DNA of 64,000 nt from Gammaproteobacteria bacterium (GTDB lineage: Bacteria; Pseudomonadota; Gammaproteobacteria; Enterobacterales; Alteromonadaceae), in the NCBI GenBank assembly GCA_018825965.1, contig JAHKAA010000034.1:62001-126000 (forward strand). Reading direction: 5' to 3'. The translations under genes were made by a program, and so were the position numbers. The notes under the pieces were generated by a model. The model saw only the letters and a program-made list of their open reading frames with translations. It did not search any database and was not told the DNA's origin. How positions within the stretch are numbered: position 1 is the first letter of the stretch; every line of letters begins with the position of its first letter. Shown here in pieces: positions 6,805 to 15,647 of this stretch.

Positions 6805-9800
6805 ATGGGACTGAGATTTAAGCAGCATAGCTTTCGCAAAAGCATTATTCATTCCTGTGTCGCCTTAAGTATTTGCCAATATCCTGTGTATGCTCAGGCT
6901 CAGGATAGTTCGGTTCAGGAAGAGAAACTGTTATCTATTATTCAGCGGATTAAAAAACGCTATGATGGATTTGAACAACCAAAAATTTCTCAGCAGTCAG
7001 AGTCAGTCCCTTCATCAGAGCAAGTAATTTCAACGGTCGCTCCACCTAAACAGCATTCAGCAACAATACCTCACTCAGGTGCTTTTGGCTTCACTAAAGA
7101 GCCAGAACTTGGAGAACGCCAAAATAATGACGGTCTGACTAACGCCTGGGCTTCTGATGAAGAAGAACCATCAGAAGATGACTCTCGTTTTATGGAAGGA
7201 GAGGAGCTGGTAGTTACGCTTTTTGTCAAAGATATCCGAATCAGTGACGTTATTATCATCAAATCTAAAACGGGATTCTTAATTGACCTTATCGCATTAA
7301 TTCAACAGCTTGACTTTTCAATGGAAATGTCTAAAAACGGAAGAATTTTGAAAGGTTGGTTTATTAAAGAAACGAATCAGTTTGACATCAACTTACCTGC
7401 AAAGCAGGGAGACAAAACAGACTCCATGATCAGAGGAAAACCCTATCAATTAACTGAGCAACACTATCAGTTAATTGATGATGCGTTCTATATTGAATTA
7501 GATATGGTGCAACAGTGGTTTGATTTTCAGTTTGCGTTGGAAGAAACCGACTTGAAATTGGTGCTTACATCAATGCAGCCATTACCCATTGAATTGAAAA
7601 AGCAACGTGAAGCTACAAAAATAAGTAGTTCCAAAGCAGAAACTGCCGTATTGCCATTTAGAGAAGAAGGATATAAGGCCTTTTCAATTCCACTATTTGA
7701 TACACAAGTTAACCAGCAATTTAATCGTAGCGGCAAAAACACATTTAACAGCAGCTCTTATTCTCTAATAGGTTCAGGTGATCTGTCATACTTTACCAGC
7801 CAGTTTTATTTAAATGGTAGTAAAGAAGACGCATTGTCTGATGCCCGTCTAAGCCTACTCAGGGAATCAAATAAAAGTGATATTGGTGGTCCACTGAAGC
7901 TGACGTCTTTTGAATTTGGTGACATCGTACCAATCAATGCAGGTCAACGATTGACTCAAGGCTTGAGCCTTGGGGTTAGGGCATCGAGTTTATCGTCAGG
8001 AGAAACGGGCAACAATAAAACAGTAAATTTAGTTGGTGAAATTCAAGACGGCTGGGATCTTGAATTATATCGCAATAGCATATTAATTGATCGGATCAAC
8101 AATAGCTCAGGCGGTAGGTACGAATTTAATGATATCGAACTGCTGTTTGGCGATAACAACTTTGAAATAATATTTTATGGCCCGCAAGGACAAGTCGAAA
8201 CCAGACAAGAGAATTATAGGATCACAGGAAACTCACTTGCTGCAGGTGATAGTAGTTACTCTGTGTCTTTATCAAAAAATAACACCAGATTATTTAATGT
8301 TGCAGAAAACCCTGATCTGGATCAAGGTGACTTCTTTAGCTCAATTTATCGTTATGGTTTTACCTCTTGGTGGTCGGGGCAAGTGGGTCTGACTTATTTG
8401 AGGCCTGAACAAGAAGAAGATGACGGAACAGTTAATATTGGGCAAAGTTTTGCATTGGGGAACATATTACTTGGCTTGGATTACGCCACAGACAAACAAA
8501 AAAATAAATTTTTCTCAGGCAATGCAAGAACTCAGTTGTCAGGTATTAACTTAGGCCTCAATTACCAGCAAGCTAATACAGCTAATGACGAAAATGGATT
8601 AAATACTGACAAACAGTATTCATTGACGATGTCTGGAGCTTTGCCTTTTAGCACTCCTGTTAGTTATCAGAATAATTTTTCTGTGACCGAATCTGCGGAT
8701 GGCTCAAAGCTAAGCCGTTTCGGTAATGCTCTGTCTGCCCGGACAGACTTAGGTTATTTTTCCAATTCACTGCAGATGCTCAGAAATAAATCCAAAAGTA
8801 CAATTACAACTAACTTTGGGGTCCATCAAACAGATGGATTTAGCAATGATGACCCGAACAATAATCTTGAAACTATAAGCTATACAACAAACGACATAAT
8901 TAATGGCAGTGCTAGATATACAACGACCTTTGGGCGTGTTTTTGCTGGCTTAAGTGCGAACTATAGTGTGAAGCCTGAATTTGAACTTGATAGTGTGGTC
9001 AGCAACTTTTCGTATCGGCTTAGCGAATCTATATCCAGTACTTTCGCCCTAAACTACAAATTTGAACAGTCGCAAATAGGTGGACGAATTGGTTTGGGGT
9101 GGCAAGGTGATTCGTTGGCGATAGACAGTTATTTTAATTATTCGAAAAAGGACAGCTATAGTGCAGGCATTACTGCAAGATTTAGTTTTGGCTATGAAAA
9201 AGATACAGGTCAGCTATTTACAGACAAACGATCATTAACCAATGGTGGCGCTTTGGCTGTGCGGGTATTTGAAGATAAAAACCTGAATCAGAAATATGAT
9301 AAGGGTGAGCCTTTATTGGAAAACGCTACAGTGAGAGCTGCTCAGGGATATCGCAGTGCTGATACCAATGAGTACGGGGTTGCTATTTTAACAGCACTAC
9401 AACCTGGCTATATTACCGATATCGTGGTTGAACGCTCTAGTTTTGATGATCCTTTCTTAATCCCTTCTTCTCAGGGTATTTCTGTTCAACCCAGACGAGG
9501 CTATGTGTCTTCGTACGACTTGCCTGTCAGCTCTACAGGTGAAATTGAAGGTAAGGTGTACATCACTGAAATAGATGGTCAAAACACACCTGCAGCTTAT
9601 ATCAACTTAAGTTTAGTGAATGATGCAGGCGAGGAAGTGACTACATCTATCACTGAATATGATGGCTACTATGTCTTTTCTGATATTTTGCCTGGTAAAT
9701 ATAAAATTTATTTAGATCCAAGTTATGCCAAACGGAAAAAACTGCGTAAAGCGGCTGCAATGCCTGTAAAAATTAAAGGAGGCGGTGAACTCTTTAATGC

Positions 9801-10080
9801 TTCAGATGTGATACTTGCCCAATTAGAATTTAAAGATGGGTATGCTGCAGACTTGGGTACTTTCAGTTCCTTATTAAATTTAAAGGCTTATTGGGCTTTG
9901 ATTAAAAATACTGGCATGAATACTGCTAAATTCAGACCATTCTATGCATTAAATGACGAAAATAAGTATGAGTTGAAGGCCGCGTTTTATCCAACTCAAA
10001 AGCAGATTGAAGAGATTTGCGCCCGATTCAATGCGAGAAAAATTGCCTGTGAAGTGAAAACTCAAGGGTTTGATTTATAA
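6805..10080 (+). CDS. Outer-membrane usher with C-terminal SPOR-like domain
   Basis: A 1091-residue usher, longer than FimD/PapC (about 800-850). In order: signal ending near AQAQ; a disordered Ser/Gln/Glu-rich stretch at about 32-130; an N-terminal domain at about 131-240 (EELVVTLFVKDIRISDV); a barrel at about 290-810 containing the usher-like patterns DGWDLELYRN and FGDNNFEIIFYGPQGQVETR; a carboxypeptidase-regulatory/SdrD-like Ig segment (VRVFEDKNLNQKYDKGEP, about 818); a second such domain from about 911; and a SPOR-like tail at about 1022-1091 (YELKAAFYPTQKQIEEIC). SPOR domains bind denuded peptidoglycan, so the tail may tie the usher to the wall. It is probably an alternate-clade (CS1/TcfC-like) usher. 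Confidence 0.82.
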   Translation: MGLRFKQHSFRKSIIHSCVALSICQYPVYAQAQDSSVQEEKLLSIIQRIKKRYDGFEQPKISQQSESVPSSEQVISTVAPPKQHSATIPHSGAFGFTKEPELGERQNNDGLTNAWASDEEEPSEDDSRFMEGEELVVTLFVKDIRISDVIIIKSKTGFLIDLIALIQQLDFSMEMSKNGRILKGWFIKETNQFDINLPAKQGDKTDSMIRGKPYQLTEQHYQLIDDAFYIELDMVQQWFDFQFALEETDLKLVLTSMQPLPIELKKQREATKISSSKAETAVLPFREEGYKAFSIPLFDTQVNQQFNRSGKNTFNSSSYSLIGSGDLSYFTSQFYLNGSKEDALSDARLSLLRESNKSDIGGPLKLTSFEFGDIVPINAGQRLTQGLSLGVRASSLSSGETGNNKTVNLVGEIQDGWDLELYRNSILIDRINNSSGGRYEFNDIELLFGDNNFEIIFYGPQGQVETRQENYRITGNSLAAGDSSYSVSLSKNNTRLFNVAENPDLDQGDFFSSIYRYGFTSWWSGQVGLTYLRPEQEEDDGTVNIGQSFALGNILLGLDYATDKQKNKFFSGNARTQLSGINLGLNYQQANTANDENGLNTDKQYSLTMSGALPFSTPVSYQNNFSVTESADGSKLSRFGNALSARTDLGYFSNSLQMLRNKSKSTITTNFGVHQTDGFSNDDPNNNLETISYTTNDIINGSARYTTTFGRVFAGLSANYSVKPEFELDSVVSNFSYRLSESISSTFALNYKFEQSQIGGRIGLGWQGDSLAIDSYFNYSKKDSYSAGITARFSFGYEKDTGQLFTDKRSLTNGGALAVRVFEDKNLNQKYDKGEPLLENATVRAAQGYRSADTNEYGVAILTALQPGYITDIVVERSSFDDPFLIPSSQGISVQPRRGYVSSYDLPVSSTGEIEGKVYITEIDGQNTPAAYINLSLVNDAGEEVTTSITEYDGYYVFSDILPGKYKIYLDPSYAKRKKLRKAAAMPVKIKGGGELFNASDVILAQLEFKDGYAADLGTFSSLLNLKAYWALIKNTGMNTAKFRPFYALNDENKYELKAAFYPTQKQIEEICARFNARKIACEVKTQGFDL

Positions 10081-10092
10081 GGGGATAACGTT

Positions 10093-10815
10093 ATGGTTAA
10101 GTACATTGCTGTTGTAATTAGCATGCTTGGTATTACTGGGTGCTCCAATACCCCGGAACCAACCGCATTATCGGCAACAGAATTGGCTGAATGGCAACAG
10201 CTTAAGCCGTCAATAAAACGTCTGGCTGCGATTGAAGGTGATTTAAAAGAACTTATTGTTGCATTAGACGATATGGGAAAACAGCAAGTTGCCCGTCAAA
10301 AGTCTACACTTGGGAACGATAACGTAGAAGTATATACAACAGAGCGGGTTGATTTTGACGAACAACTTGCGATAAATCCGGCCTTGCCCGAAGACAAGCA
10401 AATACCCGAAGACAAAGCTGTGGTAGAACAACCTCAATCAGCTTCTGTAGCACATCTAAGTGAGCAGGAGCCTGTTGAGCCTTCGCCGGATCCGATAGCC
10501 TTATCGAAGCATCCTGTCGAACCACTCTATCCGACAGGCTATTCCATTCAACTGGCGTCACTTAAAGACGTTGCTTCAACAAAAAGTGTTTGGTTAACCC
10601 TGCAAAAAAGGCATCCGGCTTTACTTGGTGATGTTGACGCTTTGGTTGAGCAGGCTATGGTAAAAAACACCCACTATTTTCGATTAAAAGCTGCAGGTTT
10701 TGAAACGAGAAAACAAGCGTCGGATCTTTGTGAAAAGCTTCGCCTTGAAGGTGCCAGTTGTATTGTGACGCGCTCTATTGGTGAACCTATAGAGCAGCTG
10801 ATAGCTAAAATTTAA
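10093..10815 (+). CDS. SPOR-domain lipoprotein of the pilus operon
   Basis: A 240-residue lipoprotein with lipobox ITGC (Cys17). Residues 41-58 (IKRLAAIEGDLKELIVAL) repeat the coiled-coil module found in two FlgO-cluster lipoproteins. A Pro/Glu-rich linker (about 85-150) leads to a SPOR domain at about 153-235 (YSIQLASLKD..., YFRLKAAGFETRKQASDLCEKL). Two cysteines nine residues apart match, at the same spacing, two cysteines in the usher tail; a disulfide is possible. It probably bridges the outer membrane and peptidoglycan near the usher. It follows the usher by 12 bases and precedes the glycosyltransferase by 13. Confidence 0.78.
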   Translation: MVKYIAVVISMLGITGCSNTPEPTALSATELAEWQQLKPSIKRLAAIEGDLKELIVALDDMGKQQVARQKSTLGNDNVEVYTTERVDFDEQLAINPALPEDKQIPEDKAVVEQPQSASVAHLSEQEPVEPSPDPIALSKHPVEPLYPTGYSIQLASLKDVASTKSVWLTLQKRHPALLGDVDALVEQAMVKNTHYFRLKAAGFETRKQASDLCEKLRLEGASCIVTRSIGEPIEQLIAKI

Positions 10816-10828
10816 GGAATTAGATGTA

Positions 10829-12784
10829 ATGAATTCTGTGACTGATGATAAAGCACAAGGTTCAGCAGTGGTTGACCAAAAATGTCTCCATGAGCTGGGC
10901 AGATTAGAAGTATGTTTGAATTCAGGAGAAAAGATATTTTTCGCAGAAATGTTCGATTTTTTTGAACTTTTTACCAAAAACTTTGATTTTGCTTCTGTCA
11001 CTGAAAACAAACATATTGAGCCTCATTTAATTCAGTTATATACCAGAGTTTGCATGTTGTTTACGTCATGGCTCGCATATGAGGATTATGAACTTGACTT
11101 TGATTCCTTGTATAAACTCTCACTTAGGCAGTCAGGCTTTTACAGTTTATTTTGTGCCTCGGGTTTTCGCGGCACCGCACATCTGACGAACTATGCTGCC
11201 TCCCTTAATCAAGACGGAACCATCAATATCGGTGGACCGCAATTGGTTTATTTGTTAGCAATGATGCCTCTTGATGAATTAACGGAACAGTTATTTGAAG
11301 GAGCCATGCGATTAGATGATAAATCAAGAACACTAATAACCCTTGGTTGGCTACAAACGAAGAATGTGTTTACGTCTTCTGGTGAGAAGTATAGAAGTCA
11401 ACTTTTTGAAAATATTGAAGTTTTAACCAGGGTGACACCGAATTACACAATGCTGATTTCATTTATAAACTCCTGGATGCACTGCAGCTACGCAGCCAGT
11501 ACACGTAAACATGAGCTCAAATTTTTTCTTAATAAGATGATAAGAAATTACCTTTCCTCCGAGGGTATTGTTCCTGCATGTAATGAGTATAAGTTGGTGA
11601 TTAAACCCAAGATGTTAATACTCCATGAACGCTTTACAACTAACCATGCAATGTATAGGTGTTATTCATTATTGATTAAATCACTTCGACCTCATTTTGA
11701 ATTAATTTCAATGGGAGAAAAGGATAAAGTTGATGACGAATTCCCCGGACTCTTTGATCAACACATTGTATTGGATGAAACCAGCAATACTAAAGCTTTG
11801 GTCGACATGATAGGGGGAATCCGGCCAGATGTTATTTATTATCCTAGTCTTGGGATGTCGCATTGGACTATATGTTTGGCGAACCTAAAATTGGCACCAG
11901 TTCAGATAGCTAGTCCAGGTCATCCAGCAACAACTCGTTCTGATGTTATTGATTATATGTTTGTGGGTGACATGCCTAAGGAACTGTACCATACACATTC
12001 AGAGCGTTTATTATTAATTAAGAACCAAGGACTGTTTACGGCGGCACATCGAGAGTTACCACAAGTTAAATTTATAAAAGAAAAGTGGGATGGAGATTTC
12101 TTTCATATAGCAGTTAACGCTTCTATTATGAAATTGAATGGTAACGTCATTGAAATGTGCCGTGTTATTGAGCGCTCATCAAGTCGACCAGTGAAGTTCC
12201 ACTTTTTCCCGGCAGTAACAGGCTTAGAGTATGATTCTGTGAAAAACAGACTGGCTAAGTTACTTTCGTCATTTGAAATCTATTTGCCTGTGACCTATCC
12301 CGACTTATTAACAATGCTGCAAAAATGTCATTTGTCCATGTCTCCATTTCCTTTTGGAAATGCCAATAGCTTGTGTGATGCATTGATTGCGGGCTTACCT
12401 GTTGTTGCATTGAGAGGTGGCGATGTTGCTGGTTTAACTGACGAAATAACCCTAAGGCAATTTGGTTTAGAGAACGATTTTGTCTGTGATACATTAGGTG
12501 ATTACAATGACAGAATTCATTTATTGATTAATGATGAAGAATACTATTCAAATGCCGTGAAAAAAATTAAGGCCGCCAAAGTTTATGAAACGATACTTTC
12601 TACGCTTGACGAAGCTGCAAACCCAAGTGTAAATGATTACGCTAATAAATTTGGTAGGCTAATGAGATTCACATATGATTACCATCAACAAATCCAATCT
12701 GGAAATGCAAAAGCTATAATATATGAAGAAATTTGCAATGCCAGATTGTTTTCAGAGAGTATGAATAACGACGTGGTGAAGTAA
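10829..12784 (+). CDS. HMW1C-like (GT41) protein N-glycosyltransferase
   Basis: A 651-residue soluble protein with no signal peptide, close to the length of Haemophilus HMW1C (about 620). The N-terminal 250 residues are helical. The catalytic half has HERFTTNHAMYRCY (about 263), LAPVQIASPGHPATTRSDVIDY (about 353; HMW1C has a closely similar 'APVQ...GHPATT...IDY' block), and MSPFPFGNANSLCDALIAGL (about 503), matching the PFPFGNxN motif that distinguishes HMW1C/NGT enzymes from other GT41 members. Such enzymes add glucose or galactose from UDP-sugars to Asn in N-x-S/T of adhesins in the cytoplasm before export. Its place at the end of the pilus operon suggests that the pilin, usher or flagellins are substrates. 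Confidence 0.82.
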   Translation: MNSVTDDKAQGSAVVDQKCLHELGRLEVCLNSGEKIFFAEMFDFFELFTKNFDFASVTENKHIEPHLIQLYTRVCMLFTSWLAYEDYELDFDSLYKLSLRQSGFYSLFCASGFRGTAHLTNYAASLNQDGTINIGGPQLVYLLAMMPLDELTEQLFEGAMRLDDKSRTLITLGWLQTKNVFTSSGEKYRSQLFENIEVLTRVTPNYTMLISFINSWMHCSYAASTRKHELKFFLNKMIRNYLSSEGIVPACNEYKLVIKPKMLILHERFTTNHAMYRCYSLLIKSLRPHFELISMGEKDKVDDEFPGLFDQHIVLDETSNTKALVDMIGGIRPDVIYYPSLGMSHWTICLANLKLAPVQIASPGHPATTRSDVIDYMFVGDMPKELYHTHSERLLLIKNQGLFTAAHRELPQVKFIKEKWDGDFFHIAVNASIMKLNGNVIEMCRVIERSSSRPVKFHFFPAVTGLEYDSVKNRLAKLLSSFEIYLPVTYPDLLTMLQKCHLSMSPFPFGNANSLCDALIAGLPVVALRGGDVAGLTDEITLRQFGLENDFVCDTLGDYNDRIHLLINDEEYYSNAVKKIKAAKVYETILSTLDEAANPSVNDYANKFGRLMRFTYDYHQQIQSGNAKAIIYEEICNARLFSESMNNDVVK

Positions 12785-12788
12785 AGAA

Positions 12789-12828
12789 ATGGTGTTCTCA
12801 ATAATGGTTGGGAACACCATGGTTTTTT
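12789..12828 (+). terminator. Intrinsic terminator of the chaperone-usher operon
   Basis: ATGGTGTTC (12789-12797) pairs with GAACACCAT (12812-12820), followed by GG and six T. It lies just after the glycosyltransferase stop and before the convergent minus-strand operon, marking the end of the sigma-28-driven transcript. Confidence 0.85.
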
Positions 12829-12895
12829 ATTTTTTTTACTCTATGTTTGTGTATTCACTCCGCAATAAGAAAGTTTGTTTTTTATTGTAGGTCTG

Positions 12896-13663
12896 TTATT
12901 TTTTCATTCGGTTACACAATAAAAATATGCTTGAACACAATTCAGGATACACCTGCCCAAGTTGATAACACCCTTCAAGATACTCCTTTGAAATAATGTC
13001 AGTTTGCAACAATCTGTCCCACTGAAAATTCGCTAGCGCTTTAAAGAAAATACCTGTGCGCAGCACAACATTTAGTCCGGCACCTCTTGCATCCCGCTCC
13101 AAAGTATCCAGAGTATAAGTAATACGATGGCCATGTAGATCTTCAGCTTGTGTCACTGCCGAATTATGGCTGATTAAGCCCATTTTCACTGCAATTTGGC
13201 GGGAAGGTGCCATAGCATTAGGTGTGACGAGGAACAAATGACCTTCTTCTGTCAGCCATTCTTCCTGGATGCGACGTAAAACGGCAACCGGATCATCCAG
13301 GTGTTCCAGCACATGCGTCAGTATGATGTTGTCATATTTACGATCAAGTTGTGCGAGCTCAAAGGTTGAATTGATAAAGTGTATATGTGACGGTAACTGT
13401 TCACTTGCTTCAGTGATAGCCTCGGATGATGCTTCAACACAGGTAATATCACTGAAAAGTGGCAGTAGCCGCTGGGTAAAATTACCTTTGTACGACCCAA
13501 GTTCCAGTACATTGTTACCGCGGAAAAACGGTGTAAAGCTTTTGATCATAAAAGGGTGCATAACATCAAAATCAAAGCTGTATACATATTTTTCGCTTTC
13601 GGCGTTTGTCGAATCGTCCAGTTCTTTGTTGTAATCTCGTAATGTGCTCATTTGATTTTCCAT
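12896..13663 (-). CDS. Class I SAM-dependent methyltransferase
   Basis: A 255-residue protein with a SAM-binding glycine motif (NNVLELGSYKGNFTQRL, about 49-65), an acidic strand end (ITCVEASSEAI) and the post-II motif YDNIILTHVLEHLDDP. These are typical of methyltransferases in polysaccharide clusters. The C-terminal part resembles that of the methyltransferase at 18159-18881 (both end in YPELC plus a hydrophobic strand), so the two are probably diverged paralogues. Last gene of the minus-strand operon; its start abuts the upstream gene's stop. The substrate is probably a sugar or sugar-linked acyl group. Confidence 0.8.
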   Translation of the reverse strand: MENQMSTLRDYNKELDDSTNAESEKYVYSFDFDVMHPFMIKSFTPFFRGNNVLELGSYKGNFTQRLLPLFSDITCVEASSEAITEASEQLPSHIHFINSTFELAQLDRKYDNIILTHVLEHLDDPVAVLRRIQEEWLTEEGHLFLVTPNAMAPSRQIAVKMGLISHNSAVTQAEDLHGHRITYTLDTLERDARGAGLNVVLRTGIFFKALANFQWDRLLQTDIISKEYLEGCYQLGQVYPELCSSIFLLCNRMKK

Positions 13664-14635
13664 CTAGCTAGTAAGGGGGGCGCTTTGCTCAAGCACTGCA
13701 AGACCAAAGCCATGCCGGCCAAATTCATTGCCGTTGTAAAGCATATAAACTTTGTCCTGCACCCGAAACACGTGCGGGTAGCACTGCATTTTTGAATCCC
13801 AGCCTTCGCCGGAGACATCAATACCAGCAAGACTGTCGTTGCGTGTCCAGCTCTTCAAATCAGCTGAGTAGGCGTAGCCGATACGGTATGCCAAATCACT
13901 ATTTGTCCTGAAGCCATACGCATGGCGGTAGCAGAAATACATATGGTACAAATCGCCAATTTTAATCACAGTAGGCAGAGCCTGACATTCATCTTCGTTA
14001 ACCCTGTCAGCGATTATTTGCTTACCGTCACGTTGCCAGTGCATACCGTCATTTGAGCTGGCGTAGGCAATTTTATAGACCCTGTCAGGAGGAGCATCTT
14101 CTGCAAATTTTTGCCACTTAGTGCCGTAGATGTACCACATGTGATAGCGATTAGCTTCATAGATCACAAAAGCATCGGCTACTAAAAATGGCTCTTTTAA
14201 AGATGCTGACAACACCGGGCCTTTCCCGACTTTTTCAAAACTTTTGCCATGGTCAGTGCTGATAGCCAAACCTATAGATGCGTCTGCCGAGACTGAAACT
14301 TTGCGGTTCCAGCCCGTGGTGTAAGCCAATACTTTGTCTTCGAGTTTGACGACGTTAATTGGGAAAATACCGTGTTCATCGAAGCAGCCCAGCCCACCCA
14401 ATGCAATAACCGGCTGGTCAGACACTGCCAGAATAGTGTTCATCTGCAGATTAAAATCGACATAAGCTATATGACTTAAAAACTTACCTGTGTTGTCCTG
14501 TTCCCGGGTGGAGAAATACACTCTGACTCTGTCATCCAGCACCAGAGTTTGAGGAGACTGGGCAAAGCCAAAACAATTGCCGGGTAATTTGTGGTCTGTT
14601 GGGGTGAAAACCAGCCCTAATTTTTGCCATTTCAT
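13664..14635 (-). CDS. GH43/GH130-like five-bladed beta-propeller protein (copy 2)
   Basis: A 323-residue protein with repeated blade signatures: RVRVYFSTR, IGLAISTDHGKSF, YHMWYIYGTKW, KIAYASSNDGMHW, YHMYFCYRHAYGF and RIGYAYSADLKSWTRND. Such folds occur in the GH32/43/62/68/130 group. It has no signal peptide, so it is cytoplasmic and unlikely to degrade external polysaccharide. Members in glycan clusters are often named hydrolases without proof. It overlaps its paralogue at 14632-15603 by 4 bases and is about half identical by eye. The pair may act together as a glycosyl-modifying or phosphorylase-like enzyme. Confidence 0.65.
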   Translation of the reverse strand: MKWQKLGLVFTPTDHKLPGNCFGFAQSPQTLVLDDRVRVYFSTREQDNTGKFLSHIAYVDFNLQMNTILAVSDQPVIALGGLGCFDEHGIFPINVVKLEDKVLAYTTGWNRKVSVSADASIGLAISTDHGKSFEKVGKGPVLSASLKEPFLVADAFVIYEANRYHMWYIYGTKWQKFAEDAPPDRVYKIAYASSNDGMHWQRDGKQIIADRVNEDECQALPTVIKIGDLYHMYFCYRHAYGFRTNSDLAYRIGYAYSADLKSWTRNDSLAGIDVSGEGWDSKMQCYPHVFRVQDKVYMLYNGNEFGRHGFGLAVLEQSAPLTS

Positions 14636-15603
14636 AAAGCGGTGCTCTCTTGTGGCTGCTCTAAAACTGCGAGTCCAAAGCCTGCCCGCCCCATTTCATT
14701 GCCCTGATACAACATATAGGTTTTTCCTCTGAGCTGAAACAGGTGAGGGTAGTTGACCATTTCTGAATCCCAGCCCGAATCGGAGGTGCTGATATCCACC
14801 AGATCATCATTACGCCGCCAGTGTTTTAAATCGTCAGATACCGCATAGCCTATACGGTAACCTCCTTCTTTACTGCGGTAATTGACGATGTCCCTGTAGG
14901 AAAAAAACATATGGTACTGACCGTCAAAAAAACTAACGTCAGGGCAGGCCTGACATTCATGAACACCCAGTTTGTCGCTGATCAAATCCTGCCCGAATTT
15001 CACCCAGTCAATACCATTCTTTGATGTAGCCATACGGATTTTATATACAGGTTCGGGCTTTTCACCAGGCAACCAGTCTTTACCTGCCACATACCAGAGG
15101 TACCAGCTGTTATTAAAATAGCGAATGCGTGGGCTGCCCAATAAATAAGGTTCATCCGGACTGTAAGACAGTACAGGTCCATCGCCCAAACGTTGAAATG
15201 TTTCGCCTTGGTCCGTGCTGACAGCAAGTCCTATAGCGGCATTAAAAGGCACTGACTCACAACGGGTCCAGCCAGCGTAGTAAGCCCACAATTGCCCGTC
15301 GTTTCGGATCACTGAGACCGGGTAGGTACCAAACTCGTCAAAAGTGCCATAGTTGCCAAGGGGTAAAACAGGCTGCTGGCAAATACGGAGTACTTTTTGC
15401 AGGTCATTACTATCTAAGTCTATATAACTGATGTAGCTCAGATACAAACCATCCGCGCCGGGTGCAGGTCTGGAGCAAAAATACACCCGGACAAAGGTGT
15501 CAAATTGGATCACGGAAGGAGACTGTGCAAATTCATGCATCCAGCTCTGGGTTGTTAAATCTTTTGGGTCAAAAATTTTCCCAATTTTTTTCCATTTAAA
15601 CAT
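14632..15603 (-). CDS. GH43/GH130-like five-bladed beta-propeller protein (copy 1)
   Basis: A 323-residue paralogue of the next gene, the same length, with the same blade order (FVRVYFCSRP, IGLAVSTDQGETF, WYLWYVAGKDW, KIRMATSKNGIDW, YHMFFSYRDI, RIGYAVSDDLKHWRRND) and the same end (GFGLAVLEQ). Acidic residues conserved in both copies (for example E in HECQACPD/DECQALPT and D in GWDSEM/GWDSKM) are candidate catalytic groups. There is no secretion signal. The tandem equal-length copies point to duplication and possibly a heterodimer or two related substrates. It lies between the second copy and the metallophosphoesterase. Confidence 0.65.
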   Translation of the reverse strand: MFKWKKIGKIFDPKDLTTQSWMHEFAQSPSVIQFDTFVRVYFCSRPAPGADGLYLSYISYIDLDSNDLQKVLRICQQPVLPLGNYGTFDEFGTYPVSVIRNDGQLWAYYAGWTRCESVPFNAAIGLAVSTDQGETFQRLGDGPVLSYSPDEPYLLGSPRIRYFNNSWYLWYVAGKDWLPGEKPEPVYKIRMATSKNGIDWVKFGQDLISDKLGVHECQACPDVSFFDGQYHMFFSYRDIVNYRSKEGGYRIGYAVSDDLKHWRRNDDLVDISTSDSGWDSEMVNYPHLFQLRGKTYMLYQGNEMGRAGFGLAVLEQPQESTAL

Positions 15604-15647
15604 GTGCTTCCCAATGTTCTGCGACGGTTGCTATAGAGGAGTTGTAA

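Noticed and set aside
8177..8392. A 71-codon plus-strand frame inside the usher gene
   Set aside because: It is an out-of-frame shadow of the usher barrel with no ribosome site or domain.
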